Assembly: GCA_963682055.1 (NCBI GenBank)
Contig: OY821742.1
Location: 27,623,060-27,687,059 of the forward strand
DNA: 64,000 nucleotides
Origin: Primula veris
Taxonomy: Eukaryota > Streptophyta > Magnoliopsida > Ericales > Primulaceae
Reading direction: 5' to 3'
The notes under the pieces are model-generated. The model worked only from the letters and a program-made list of their open reading frames with translations, was not told where the DNA came from and searched no databases. A program made the position numbers and the translations under genes. Within the stretch, counting starts at the first letter, position 1; each line of letters opens with the position of its first letter. Below are positions 1 to 9,895 of this stretch, in pieces.

Positions 1-2
1 AT

Positions 3-818
3 GAAAAGGGCATTTTTCTATGCCAAAGTAAGTATGCTGACAATCTTGTCAAGAAATTTGGCTTAAGTGATAGCAAAGAGAAAAGAACTCCTACGAGTAC
101 TACTTTAAAATTGTCCAAGAATGATAAAGGTAAGAGTGTCTGTCCTAGTCTTTACAGATCTATGATTGGAAGTCTTCTTTATTTAACTACTAGTAGACCA
201 GATCTTTGCTTAAGTGTAGGAGTATGTGCCAGGTATCAGGCAAACCCTTTAGAATCCCACCTTCTAGCTGTCGAAAGAATTTTAAGATATGTAAAAGGGA
301 CCATTCACCTTGGTTTATGGTATTCTAAAGACACAAATCACTTTCTTGTTGGTTACTGTGATGCAGATTGGACTGGTAATATAGATGATAGAAAAAGCAC
401 TTCTGGTGGTTGTTTTTATTTTGGAAATAATCTTGTTTCATGGTTTAGTAAAAAACAAAACTGCATTTCTTTATCTACTGCTGAAGCAGAATATATTGCA
501 GCTGGAAGTGGATGCACTCAACTCATTTGGATGAAACAGATGTTAAATGATTATAATATTAAACAAGAAGTGTTAACTCTGTTTTGTGATAACAAAAGTG
601 CTATAGATTTGGCAAAGAATCCAGTTCAACATTCCAGAACTAAACATATTGATCTAAGGCACCATTTTATCAGAGAACTAGTTGAAGAAAAGAGCTTAAT
701 TTTAGAACATGTCTCAACTGAAAGACAATTAGCAGATATTATCACAAAACCCCTTGATACAAACAAATTTGAATCTTTAAGAAGTGATATAGGGGTATGT
801 CACTATAGATCTAATTGA
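3..818 (+). CDS. Copia pol C-terminus: end of reverse transcriptase and RNase H (partial)
   Basis: The frame is open from base 3 to the stop at 818 (about 271 residues); any start lies upstream of the window. The first residues are the typical end of copia RT, followed by the RNase H domain. It contains the GYCDADWAG-type block (here YCDADWTGN), the STAEAEYIA block and the CDNKSAI block that carry the acidic catalytic residues, and ends with the LADIITKPL motif usual at the end of copia pol. The protein aligns closely with 25533-26258 of the second SIRE copy. In the element it would degrade the RNA strand of the RNA/DNA hybrid during reverse transcription. No lesion is visible in this part. 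Confidence 0.9.
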   Translation, partial: EKGIFLCQSKYADNLVKKFGLSDSKEKRTPTSTTLKLSKNDKGKSVCPSLYRSMIGSLLYLTTSRPDLCLSVGVCARYQANPLESHLLAVERILRYVKGTIHLGLWYSKDTNHFLVGYCDADWTGNIDDRKSTSGGCFYFGNNLVSWFSKKQNCISLSTAEAEYIAAGSGCTQLIWMKQMLNDYNIKQEVLTLFCDNKSAIDLAKNPVQHSRTKHIDLRHHFIRELVEEKSLILEHVSTERQLADIITKPLDTNKFESLRSDIGVCHYRSN

Positions 819-1753
819 ATACTCTTGCTATGTATCTCTGTTATGAGTACTTTTAATATATTTTACTTCTAAGGTAAGTCTTATTTGAGCTTTGAAGTTT
901 TTATCTTGAAAAGGCCGCTATTTGGTGTCTCAAAAAACAGATGTGAGATAACTTGTTTTAAAACCTCTCTGGTAATAGAGTTGCAAGCACAAAGTGCATT
1001 TTTTTTAAGAAGGTTGCAAGCTCAGTTGCAACCCTAGTTGAAACCACGTTCTCAAAATACAGAACAGATTAGTGTTTGCCTAATGACTGTCATGATGTCT
1101 ATGATACTAATCATAGTGATCAAATCAAATGAAAAAGCCAAGACAAAGTCTTGTTATCTTTGACATCACTTATACTCTTTCCTTGATGAGGTCATCAATC
1201 TAGTTTTTGTGTAGAGGAAAAATGGATTTGCTCAAAATAAGCTCCTAAGATATAATTTTTATTAAAGTTATTCAATGATAAATATATCTTCTTGAGTAAA
1301 TGGCTAGATTCTTGTTTTTCAAAGTTCTATATCTTATATAACTGCTATCTTTATCTTGAAACAAGTCAAATTTCCTTCAAAACTTCAACTACTTGGAATT
1401 CGAAATTTTGGATAAATCTATTTACTTTTGGAATGTATATCTAAATTATTTGCTGGATTTATCATACTAAAAATAGTATCCTTCGTGATTTCCTTGAGAT
1501 TCAAATTTTAAATTTCTGTTGAAAGGAAACTTCCTATTTTTCAGCAAAATTTGTTTCAAAGTTGATTTGAGTGTATCTTTTTCTAATTGTAAAAAGATTT
1601 GGGCTTAATTGCTATTTATACTAATTTATTTTACTATACTAAATCTGTAACAAAATCACAATTACTCTCTCTCTCGTTCTATTAAAAACCCTAGGTTCTC
1701 TGTAAAACCCACACTGTGTAGTTCCAAGTCTATTTGAAACCAAGGTTGAAACC
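819..1753 (+). other. SIRE spacer between pol and the extra ORF
   Basis: Non-coding AT-rich stretch inside the element. It contains TTGCAA-centred oligonucleotides (around 1007-1050) like those in the LTRs and in the matching spacer of the second copy (24565-25532). I see no ORF of note. It may hold the promoter or splice acceptor for the downstream ORF, but nothing decisive is visible. Confidence 0.5.
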
Positions 1754-3206
1754 ATGTCTTCCAATTCTCCTAATAAATCCAGTCTCAAATATGAAGATGA
1801 TAGCACTCTTAGAGACTTCATCAATCAATCCCAAACCAGTACAGGCTCTAAGGCCAAGGTAAGTGAGTCTTCTTCCTCTAAGAAACATAGGTCTAAGAAG
1901 CGTGCTCGTAGAAACTTACAGGATGATTCTATCTCTGTTAACTTTGCTTATGATTCTCTATTCGATGAGGTTGATCCTAGATTCTGGAATAAAAATATGT
2001 CTGATAGGTTCAGTTCTCTTGCTAGTAGGGAAATTCATTCTGAGAGAAAATTAAATTTAGTTAGCTATCAGCACATTCAGGTGCATGTTGAGAAGTTGTT
2101 AACAGATGTTGGTTTAGAAAGAACAATTTGCTATCCTGACTCCTATTATCCTGAGGTTGTTAAGGAATTTTATGCCAATCTAAGTCCTAGTGTCTTTGCT
2201 GAGGGTGATCCAGCCTATGACAGAGTATTTGTGAGGGGTCTCACTTTAGATTTTACTCCTAAGATAATCAATGATTTTCTAAGTTCTCCTAGTCCTTCTG
2301 AGAGCAGTAGTGATTATGACATGAAAGTTGTAGCTCTTGTCCTCAGGAAAGAATAACAGGTTTGATGGTACTTCCATTAAAACTTCCTCACTCACTCTGT
2401 GTGCTGCTGTGCTTCATAAAATTGCTAGGTTTAATTGGAGTTCTACTAAACAACCCTCTAGAGTGAACAAAGATATGGCTATTTTTCTCTATAAGATCAT
2501 GTCCTCATTACCAATTAACTTTGACAATCATGTGTTTAATCTTATCAGAGATTTCAGTGATATTAAATCACACTCCATTCTGCTACCCTTTCCTTGCTTA
2601 ATCACTGGACTAATTCTGTCTCAACTTATACCCATATCTTCCACCCATCCTATCACAATCTCCTCTGAAAAGTCCACCAATTGTCCTTCTGCCTTGTACA
2701 TTTCTGCAAAACTTCTGAAGGAAGGACATGTGAATGTCATCACTGGTGAAAAAGGGAAAGAAAAGGAGACAATAAGTGCTCCTTCTAAGAAGAAAGGTGT
2801 GAGGTGGTATCTGCTACAAACACTGGCTTCAAATCAAGAAAGAAGGGTTGAGCTAGATACAGATGACTATGAGATCAAGAAGCTGCTGGAGAATCTCACA
2901 GAAAGTGAAGATGATGGTGACAGTGATAGTGGCTACTCACTCAGTAGTGCAGAAGAAGAAGAAGAAGAAGAAGAAGAGGTTATCAGAGATGCACCTCTAA
3001 TGGGAAAGAGCTCCTCACTCCAAAAGACCTTTTTACTAACTTTGTCTGGTTTCTGGCAAATAGGGGGAGAAAAGAAGTTTATGTGTCCATTTCTGTCCAT
3101 TTTTATGTTTATGTTTCAATTTCAAAATTATGTATCTGCAAATTATGTGTTCAAACTATTTTGTGTCAGTATTTTTGGCCTTATGTTTTCTGCAGTTTAT
3201 TTCTAA
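1754..3206 (+). pseudogene. Extra retrotransposon ORF ('putative plant transposon protein' domain), frameshifted
   Basis: Two overlapping frames (1754-2356 and 2337-3206) together match the single 426-residue ORF at 23284-24564 of the second copy. The break lies near 2346: the copy at 21784-31068 has two extra bases before the GGAAAG shared by both, so this copy has a 2-nt deletion. The N-terminus is Ser/Lys-rich with a basic cluster (KKHRSKKRARR) that could act as a nuclear signal. The middle (EVDPRFWNK, VKEFYANL, LTLDFTPK, AAVLHKIARFNW, IFLYKIMSSLPINF) is the conserved core of plant proteins annotated as 'putative plant transposon protein' (Pfam Transposase_32). A Glu-run acidic tail follows. 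The C-terminus reads past the position where the second copy stops. Function of the family is unknown; it sits where envelope-like ORFs lie in Sireviruses. Confidence 0.75.
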
Positions 3207-3435
3207 ATTCTGTTTGTTTTTGAATTTGAATATGCTCTGAAACTTTGGTGAATGGATATCTAACTATGCTTAAATTATGCCTCCTATTCTAACTTGCAGG
3301 GGGAGCTCAAATAAGTGACACAAAAGCATTGAAAAATTAGACAGTTTAAAAGCTGTGTTTGCTAACAAAATTGCAGGTGAAGTGTCTGTTTATAAACTTA
3401 GGTTATTTGTCAAAACCAATGACAAAGGGGGAGAT

Positions 3436-4559
3436 TGTTAGGACCAGATTTCTGGACCTTATACTGTTTGTTGTCTATTGGTTTGAACTTAATAACTCTA
3501 GTTGAATGTTAAGAATTGAAACAGTCTCTTGGTTTCAAGTAAGGTTGCAACCTCAGTTACAACCACAGTTCCAACCTGCTGTTTGCAGGATTCAGTTTAG
3601 TTCTTTTATTCTGCATTACTATTCTTTAAATGATGATTAGTTGTTTTAAAGTATGCAGAAAATATTCTCATATGTTCTTAAAGACTTATGTTTATATCTA
3701 TTGAGAATATTAAAGTGATAAGAAAGATGTTTCCTAAAAGTTATAAGGAGATTAGTTTTTTTTTAAAGATATTGTTTACTTTAAACTAGGCAATCTATAT
3801 CTCTATTCTTATGCAAATCTTTATCACTTGTTTCAATCTTTGTTCTTTATCAAAATCAGTATGATACGTTTAATATTGAATGAAATATGGAGTTAATGTT
3901 TAATATATTTATTTAGAAAGATTTTATCTCTAAAAGATACTATCTTATATGTTCCTTATTTATGGAATAGATTAACTCCTATTTCCAAGCTATTTATTAA
4001 CAGGTACTATCTTATGAAGATTGAGGTCAATCCTACGCTGAAGTATATCGTGATATATTGAAAGATTGAATCCAATCAAAAGAGTCAAAAGCAATCATCA
4101 AGATCTTGAAGAAAGAAGATTGTTTTTACTTGTATAAATAGTTGATAACTTAGCTTGTAAAAAGGTGTGTGTCCTAAATTATAAAAAACTCATTCTTGAG
4201 AGAATACACAATGAGCTTTTAAAAGATAATAATGGTGGGATGCCATTGATATTTTGAGTGATAGTTATAAGATAGGAGCAATATAGAGATAGGCGGAAAA
4301 ACCTAGAGGGAGTCTGAGTGTTTTTCAATAACACTTGAATCCTATATTGTAAGCTTTTATAATATCACAATCTGGGTCAGTGCCCCGGAAACGTAGCCTA
4401 GTTAGGTGAACTCCGTTGTTAAATGTGCGTGTGATTTATTTCAAGTACATTTAACTTTACAAGTTCTGTCCATCAATATACTTAAGTTCCAACTGTGGTT
4501 GCAACTTCACTTGGAACCTAACTGCAAAACTGCAACTAGAACAACGGATAGGAATTTCA
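3436..4559 (+). repeat. 3' LTR of the SIRE-type element (1124 bp)
   Basis: Begins TGTTAGGACC directly after the purine tract and ends GGAATTTCA, so it has canonical TG...CA ends. It aligns with the two LTRs at 21784-22873 and 29954-31068 in inverted orientation. A TATA-like TATAAATA lies at 4133-4140 and fits the U3 promoter. GTTGCAAC oligonucleotides occur near both ends. The 54-bp triplication seen in the other copy's LTRs is absent here. Confidence 0.88.
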
Positions 4560-5176
4560 GACAATCGGACTTGTGCATCTCTTTGCTTTTACAAAGTATA
4601 GTTTACTGTTGTTTTTTCGCTTTGATTTACATAGGCATACAAACATTCTTGTACCTTGAATGGTTCAAAAGTTGTAGTTTTTTGTGTTCCGGTTTTAATA
4701 ATAGTTGGTTACTTTTGCTTAAAAACAAATAAATATTCAATATTAATCCGAGGTTAGCAGGAGGAGGAAATAGTAAGGGACATTGCCCCCGCATATTGAC
4801 AAAATTAAGATAATTTTACTTTTTACTGTGTATTGTAGCCAAAGTTGTGGATTATAACATGAAGTTATTGAAATTATTATTATATTTTTGTTTGTAAAGA
4901 ACATGATTTTATTACACAACTTCTTGTTGTCTTATAAGAGGTCTAGTAATGAGGTAACAAGCACTTGCTTTACTTCAATAGAAATTTGAGTTGACTTACA
5001 TTAATTGTCAACGACTCAACAGTTGTCGTGTAATGATTAATTGATGGAGTACAACAATAAATGAAAGATTTATCAATAAATCACTCGTCTTCCATGGTTA
5101 CCTCTTTTGTTATTTATACCAGATGAGTGATGAGTGCTTATATAGTTATTTCAGTAATCGTAACACAACGCGTGCG
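4560..5176. other. AT-rich spacer between two retrotransposons
   Basis: About 620 bp of presumably host DNA between the SIRE LTR and the Tat element. I looked for the missing first exon of the PLAC8-like gene (a short cysteine- and tryptophan-rich N-terminal exon) and did not find it. No ORF, tRNA or clear repeat is supported. Confidence 0.5.
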
Positions 5177-5181
5177 ATACA
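5177..5181. repeat. Target-site duplication, left copy (ATACA)
   Basis: ATACA directly precedes the first LTR base and is repeated exactly at 16225-16229 after the other LTR. This defines the insertion site of the Tat element. Confidence 0.92.
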
Positions 5182-5867
5182 TGGCGAGCTTGATTTTCTT
5201 CCCAAGCTCGACTTAGTCAACTTCGCGTTAGCTCCGATCTTCCGAGGTGGTCAGGTATGCTCCGGCGGTCAGGTGGTCTTCGTGCCTGCACAAGGAACGA
5301 ACAGGGGCCCGGGGTTGTTGCCGGGTTTTCCCTCTCCAACGATCAAGTCAGTATCGGTGTTAACTGAAAGTAGGAATATAATTGAGGATGAGGGACCGGG
5401 TCGGTTACAGGTCGTTGTATCGAGTGGTACATATAGTGTTCAGGGGGTCCCGGTTGTTTAAGCTTTATCTCTCCTCTCTCTCTTTTTGTGTCCCCCTCTA
5501 AGTAGGATTAGGGGGGGTATTTATAGTGAGGTTCAGAGGTGTATTAACCCTTGGATCACTGTACTGTAAGATGTTGATCCAACGGCGTCAGAGTCATTTA
5601 TGACTCTGACAAGGGTACTGTCCTTTCACGGGGCCCACAGGAGGTGTCCTGTGATTGGGCCACGTCGGTGAAACGTCAGGAGGGTCCCCCAAGGGGGCAG
5701 CAGCATTAATTGGGAAAGCGTACTCGACACGCTTCTTTTGGCCGGCCACAGCACGGCTCGGCCCTCCCAATCCAGGGCGTCGCATCATTCAGGGTTGATG
5801 AGGCCCGGACGGCCCGCTTTGGGGGCGTTATTGCCCCGGACGAGGGGATGCTGACATTCCCTCGCCA
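5182..5867 (-). repeat. 3' LTR of the Tat element (left copy)
   Basis: 686 bp, same length as its partner at 15539-16224. On the minus strand TATAAATA lies at 5518-5525 as the U3 TATA box. An ORF of about 112 codons on the plus strand inside it is incidental, since the same frame recurs in the other LTR. The purine-rich stretch just inside (5868-5880, GACAGGGAGCTGT on the minus strand) is the likely polypurine tract. Confidence 0.93.
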
Positions 5868-6238
5868 ACAGCTCCCTGTCCGGAGTCGTTGCTAAGGACG
5901 AGATCGGCGAGGATCTCTGGTCGTTACGGGGACTCCGGTCATTTTGTTCTCGTGCTCGTCGGTGCAAATATGCTCATGCATGGCTGTTTTATGACACGTG
6001 TGTAACCATTCATGGATTTCTTACACGTGGACACGAGGCGCCGTCATTGTCCCTTTGATTACTACAACGTCATTAATGCTAAAACGGCTGGTGAGTGACA
6101 TTTGGCAGATGGCCTCTGCAGGCTGTACACGTGGTGGACATTGATTGAGTGGCGGCGGTTATTTGTGGGAGTTCGTGCAATGAGCCGTTGCGTCTTTTCA
6201 CCTTCTGGTAAATGTCTTTTCACCTTCCACTAGGGGCC

Positions 6239-6246
6239 TATAAATA
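6239..6246 (+). promoter_or_regulatory. TATA box of the antisense gene
   Basis: TATAAATA in the context GGGGCCTATAAATACCC, about 122 bp upstream of the ATG at 6368. It is followed by a pyrimidine-rich leader (CTTTTTTTCAACTTCTCTC). Position and context fit a plant core promoter on the plus strand. It lies outside the LTR, so the antisense gene appears to have its own promoter. Confidence 0.65.
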
Positions 6247-6367
6247 CCCTCAGTGAAAACCATTTTTCACTTTTTTTCAACTTCTCTCTACAAGATTCCA
6301 CAGCAAACATTCTCTCTCACCTACTCCACCCTTAGCAAATTTTACCTTCGAACACTTAAGCCAGAAA

Positions 6368-9106
6368 ATGGTTAATAAACACGGAGCCGGCAAGGGCCCG
6401 ATGGTTGCCCCTACTCCGCAACGCTTGGCCGTGATGGCCAACGCGCTCCCATTCCGGGCTATGGTCCTCGACCCGTCCCTGAGCGTCGATAGCAACGATA
6501 GCAGCATCATGGTACGGACTCACGGGTCCGATCTCGAAGAGTTCCGACAACTATGCGGGATCGGCGAAGGGTTCCGTCTTCGGAGGTGTCAGAACTCCGA
6601 CGAGGTGAACGGGATCGTAGCGGATCCGAAGAGCATGGTGACGCTCTCTCTCTCGTCCCTTCTGTACGGGGGCACTCACCTCCCTATCCCGGAGCTGCTG
6701 GCGGAGTTATGCGCCTGGACGCAAACTCTCCCTTGTCAGTGGCCTCTGCAAGCCCACCGGATCTGCGCCGGGATGGAGGCTCTAAACGAACTATTGGGCT
6801 CGACTCTTCCGGAGCCATTGGGGTTAAGGGAGCTGCTCGCTTGTTACGAGTTCTTACAGAGCGAGCCTAGCTCCCAAGCCAAAAGCAGGCAGCCGTACCT
6901 GCGGTGTCGGTCGCATAACCAGCTCATCTTGGGTAACTCTGATTCGAATCGGGGTTACACACAAGATGTAATCGTGGTGGAGGGTAACTGGCTCCGCCGG
7001 GATGACCTGATCCTCCCAACCAGACCGGGGAGGGTCCTAAGCAACAAAGAGAACAAGGCCACGGTGGCCGCAAGGCTAAGGGGTCTTGGGGAGCCGAATG
7101 TGAGGTCGATCGAGCTGGCCTTGAACTGGTGGGGTCCGGACAGGACCGACGCAGGCGCTCGCGACGCGGAGCGCCTGTTACTATGTGGCTCCCCCACAAG
7201 CTGTAAGGGGAATGAGTTCCTCTGGCCCCCTAGGACCTTCTGTCCCGTGGGGTACTCCCGGGAACGGTGGGAGAAAGAGAAGGGTTTTGAATCCACCCTC
7301 CCACCTAAGGCCATCAAAGAAGCTGAGGCCGAGGCCGGGGTTATGCCCGTGGCGAAGAAGGCGACGAAGCCGAAGCCAAGCAGCAGGGCGAAGGCCGTGG
7401 TGATTTCCTCGTTTGCTCCTGCGTCGGCCGGGGTTATGTTTGAAACCCGGCCTGATGGTACCGTCCTCCATTATAGGGAGGGGGCGGACGGTACCCGCAG
7501 CTATATCGACCAGTATGGGAAACCGTTGCTTGATGTCCCTCCCCTGAGCTCGAGGGCACCGGACACGACGGGCTTCTTTCGTCTGGAAGATAGTTCTCCT
7601 GAGGCCCCACCCACCGGGCCAGCCTTGGGCACCTCACGGACTATGGTGAGTCAGCTTCCCTTCTTCCATTCTTCAGCTTCACAGTTGACTAAATTTTGTA
7701 AAAAATTTTCTGACTCCTTTTCTGTCTAAACCATGTAGGTTGTCCGTTCTGACGAGGAAGAGGAGGAGGTTGCCGCCGAGGCTGGGGGCGAGGAGGAGAT
7801 TGTCGAGGCCAGAAGTGGCGAGGAGGCGGAGATTATTGAGCCCGAGGCTGGTGAGGGAGGGGTCGACGGGGTAAGGGACGAGGAGGTGGAAGAGGTGGAG
7901 GCTTTGGAGCCCGAGGCTGAGGAGGAGGAGGGGGTCGTCGGGACAAGGGACGACGAGGTGGTTGAAGTGGCTCCCGCAGATGCTAAGTTAAAGACCTTGG
8001 AGAGGTTGGGAGGCCTGGCGGGGCAGTTGAGGCGTGAACGAGCCGCTGAACGAGCCGCTCGTAAAGCCGAAGCAGCCGAAGCTGCCAAGAGGAAGAGGGA
8101 GGAGTCGAAGGCCCCACGGGATGCAAAGAAAGCCCGTGCCGGGGATTCTGAGCCGAGGGAGGATGCCAGGGAGCATGTGGTCGTTGCTGAAGAGCGAGCG
8201 GTGTCATCCGTTCAGGCAAAGGGTCCGATGCCTAGCGCTTCAGGCTCAAGCTCAGGCTCTGGCTCCCCGTTCCCAAGAATGCCTATTCAGACTCCGGAGG
8301 AGGTCAAGGCGGCAACCGGGGTTCGGAGCATTATGGAGGGCCATCCCTCTGCTGGCCTGCTTGCTCTGGCCGCGCTTCAGCAGCAGACTGTCGAGGCCGA
8401 CCAACGTGGTCGCGACCTTGCTTCCGCCATAACGTCGGCCATGGCCATGATCCCGCAGGTAAAACGTTGTTTTGGTTGTGCCATTGTCTTTCGTTTATTT
8501 CTTAAATTCTTGCTAAGTGTTTCTCTTCTTTTGCAGGCCTACTTGACGATGAACCAATACGTCTACCAGCAAGGGCAACTGGTGAGGTCGTGGGCTTCGA
8601 AGGCTGAGGCCAATGCTAAGCAGGCCGAAGACGCTCTGAAGAGGGCGGAGGGGGCCCAGAAAAGGGCGGAGAGGGCCGAGGGCCTCGTCGAATCCTTGGA
8701 AGCTCGGAGAGCTGAGGCCGCGAAGGCCGGTGCTGAGGCCGAGGAGCGTGCCCAAGCTGCGGTGACGGCTCTAAAGGAGGTTAAAGCGAGCGTGGCCGAT
8801 AAAGTGAAAGCTGCGGTCGAAGACGCTGAGGCCGGGGTGGCCGAAAAAGTAAAGGCTGCGGTTCAAGCCGCCGAGGCAGAGATGAGCGCCGCCTTGGAGC
8901 TATCGACACAGAAGGACTTTAATTCCTTCTATGTCGATGGCTGGTCTGAGGCAGCAGCTTTTATGAGGGCGGGACCGGATCATCCGGTGTGGAACATGGA
9001 AAACATTTTTGTTCCGGTCCCCTCTGCTCCCGTTCCCGAGGTGGTCCCCTTAACCCCTCGAGCCCTTTCGGACGCCGATGCAGATGATGATGAGGGGGCA
9101 TCTTAG
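6368..9106 (+). CDS. Spliced antisense gene of the Tat element (putative gypsy-type transposon domain plus coiled coil)
   Basis: Predicted exons 6368-7645, 7739-8458 and 8537-9106. Both introns are GT-AG (93 and 78 nt), fall between codons and leave an 855-residue frame. Intron 1 contains an in-frame stop, so splicing is needed; intron 2 is stop-free but T-rich and translates to a hydrophobic stretch out of place here. Residues of about 30-240 resemble plant proteins annotated 'putative gypsy type transposon' (Pfam Transposase_28): a SLSSLLYGGTHLPIPELL-like block, an HRICAGMEAL block and a downstream VVEGNWL block. Residues 430-520 are very acidic, followed by Lys/Arg/Ala-rich sequence, and exon 3 (about 685-790) is an Ala/Glu/Lys heptad-like coiled coil. 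It runs opposite to gag-pol, between the pol end and the 3' LTR. Extra antisense ORFs are known in Tat elements; their function is not. Confidence 0.8.
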
Positions 9107-9330
9107 GACTTTTTGTGGTTTTTAGATTTTATTCTCGATGTAATTTCCTTTTTTTTTTGTACTTAGCATGTAATAGCTTTCCATTGAATGAAATGAAAAA
9201 ACAATTTTGGACTTGTCTTTTATTCTTCTGTGTTTTATTCATTGTATACACGCTCCCAAATGAGTGGGCCTTAATGCTTCGGCGTTGGGGCGCTCGTTTT
9301 ATACAACTCATAACTTGCCAACCGAAGTAA
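9107..9330 (+). terminator. Probable 3' UTR and poly(A) region of the antisense gene
   Basis: After the TAG at 9104-9106 comes T-rich sequence, TGTAAT/TGTACTT-type elements and an AATGAAATGAAAAAAC stretch near 9187, typical of loose plant polyadenylation signals. The exact cleavage site cannot be told. It converges on the pol transcript arriving from the other strand. Confidence 0.45.
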
Positions 9331-9812
9331 CACATAGAAAGCTTAAATGAACTGAAAAATTCAAGTAAATATGAACCGGGGTGCCGTATAGGCTCGTGTT
9401 CTGAAACACTTAGAAAATTTAGATGAACTGAAAAATTCAAGTAAATATGAACCGGGGTGCCGTATAGGCTCGTGTTCTGAAACACTTAGAAAATTTAGAT
9501 GAACTGAAAAATTCAAGTAAATATGAACCGGGGTGCCGTATAGGCTCGTGTTCTGAAACACATAGAAAATTTAAATGAACTGAAAAATTCAAGTAAATAT
9601 GAACCGGGGTGCCGTATAGGCTCGTGTTCTGAAACACTTAGAAAATTTAGATGAACTGAAAAATTCAAGTAAATATGAACCGGGGTGCCGTATAGGCTCG
9701 TGTTCTGAAACACTTAGAAAATTTAGATGAACTGAAAAATTCAAGTAAATATGAACCGGGGTGCCGTATAGGCTCGTGTTCTGAAACACATAGAAAATTT
9801 AGATGAACTGAA
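9331..9812. repeat. 76-bp tandem repeat array in the Tat 3' untranslated region
   Basis: Six full 76-bp units plus about 26 bp of a seventh; 'CACATAGAAA' at 9331 recurs at 9787, exactly 6 x 76 bp on. Units differ by only a few bases. Each contains GAACCGGGGTGCCGTATAGG. The repeats lie between the pol stop (9896) and the end of the antisense gene. The nested 66-codon ORFs in it arise from the periodicity and are not genes. Hypervariable 3' UTR tandem repeats are known in Tat elements and have been proposed as seeds of satellite DNA. Confidence 0.95.
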
Positions 9813-9895
9813 ATAACAGCAGTTTTTATTTATAAAGCCCACAGGCATAAATTTACACCACATTCTTATTTACACAAAGTCATAAAGGCCGAGCC

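Larger units (their letters stand above)
1..4559 (+). mobile_element. SIRE-type Ty1/copia retrotransposon, 3' part (5' end outside window)
   Basis: The window opens inside the pol gene of a Ty1/copia LTR retrotransposon. In order one sees the end of reverse transcriptase and the RNase H domain (3-818), a spacer of about 930 bp, an extra ORF (1754-3206), a purine tract (3424-3435, AAAGGGGGAGAT) and a full 3' LTR ending at 4559. The same order is found in the inverted copy at 21784-31068. An extra ORF between pol and the 3' LTR is a known trait of the SIRE/Maximus (Sirevirus) lineage. The 5' LTR and gag lie upstream of base 1, so the target duplication cannot be checked; the five bases after the LTR are GACAA. 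The extra ORF is frameshifted, so this copy is probably not autonomous. Confidence 0.9.

Noticed and set aside
5123..5461. 112-codon ORF over the left Tat LTR border
   Set aside because: It is mostly LTR sequence and the same frame is repeated in the other LTR at about 15539-15818; no protein-like features.
7983..8219. Minus-strand ORFs over exon 2 of the antisense gene
   Set aside because: Composition shadows of a GC-rich Glu/Ala/Lys coding sequence; no domain.
9129..9789. Series of 66-118-codon minus-strand ORFs
   Set aside because: They are identical translations of the 76-bp tandem repeat, caused by its periodicity.
9331..9812. Regular repeat that could resemble a CRISPR array
   Set aside because: The 76-bp units are contiguous with no unique spacers, in a plant retrotransposon.
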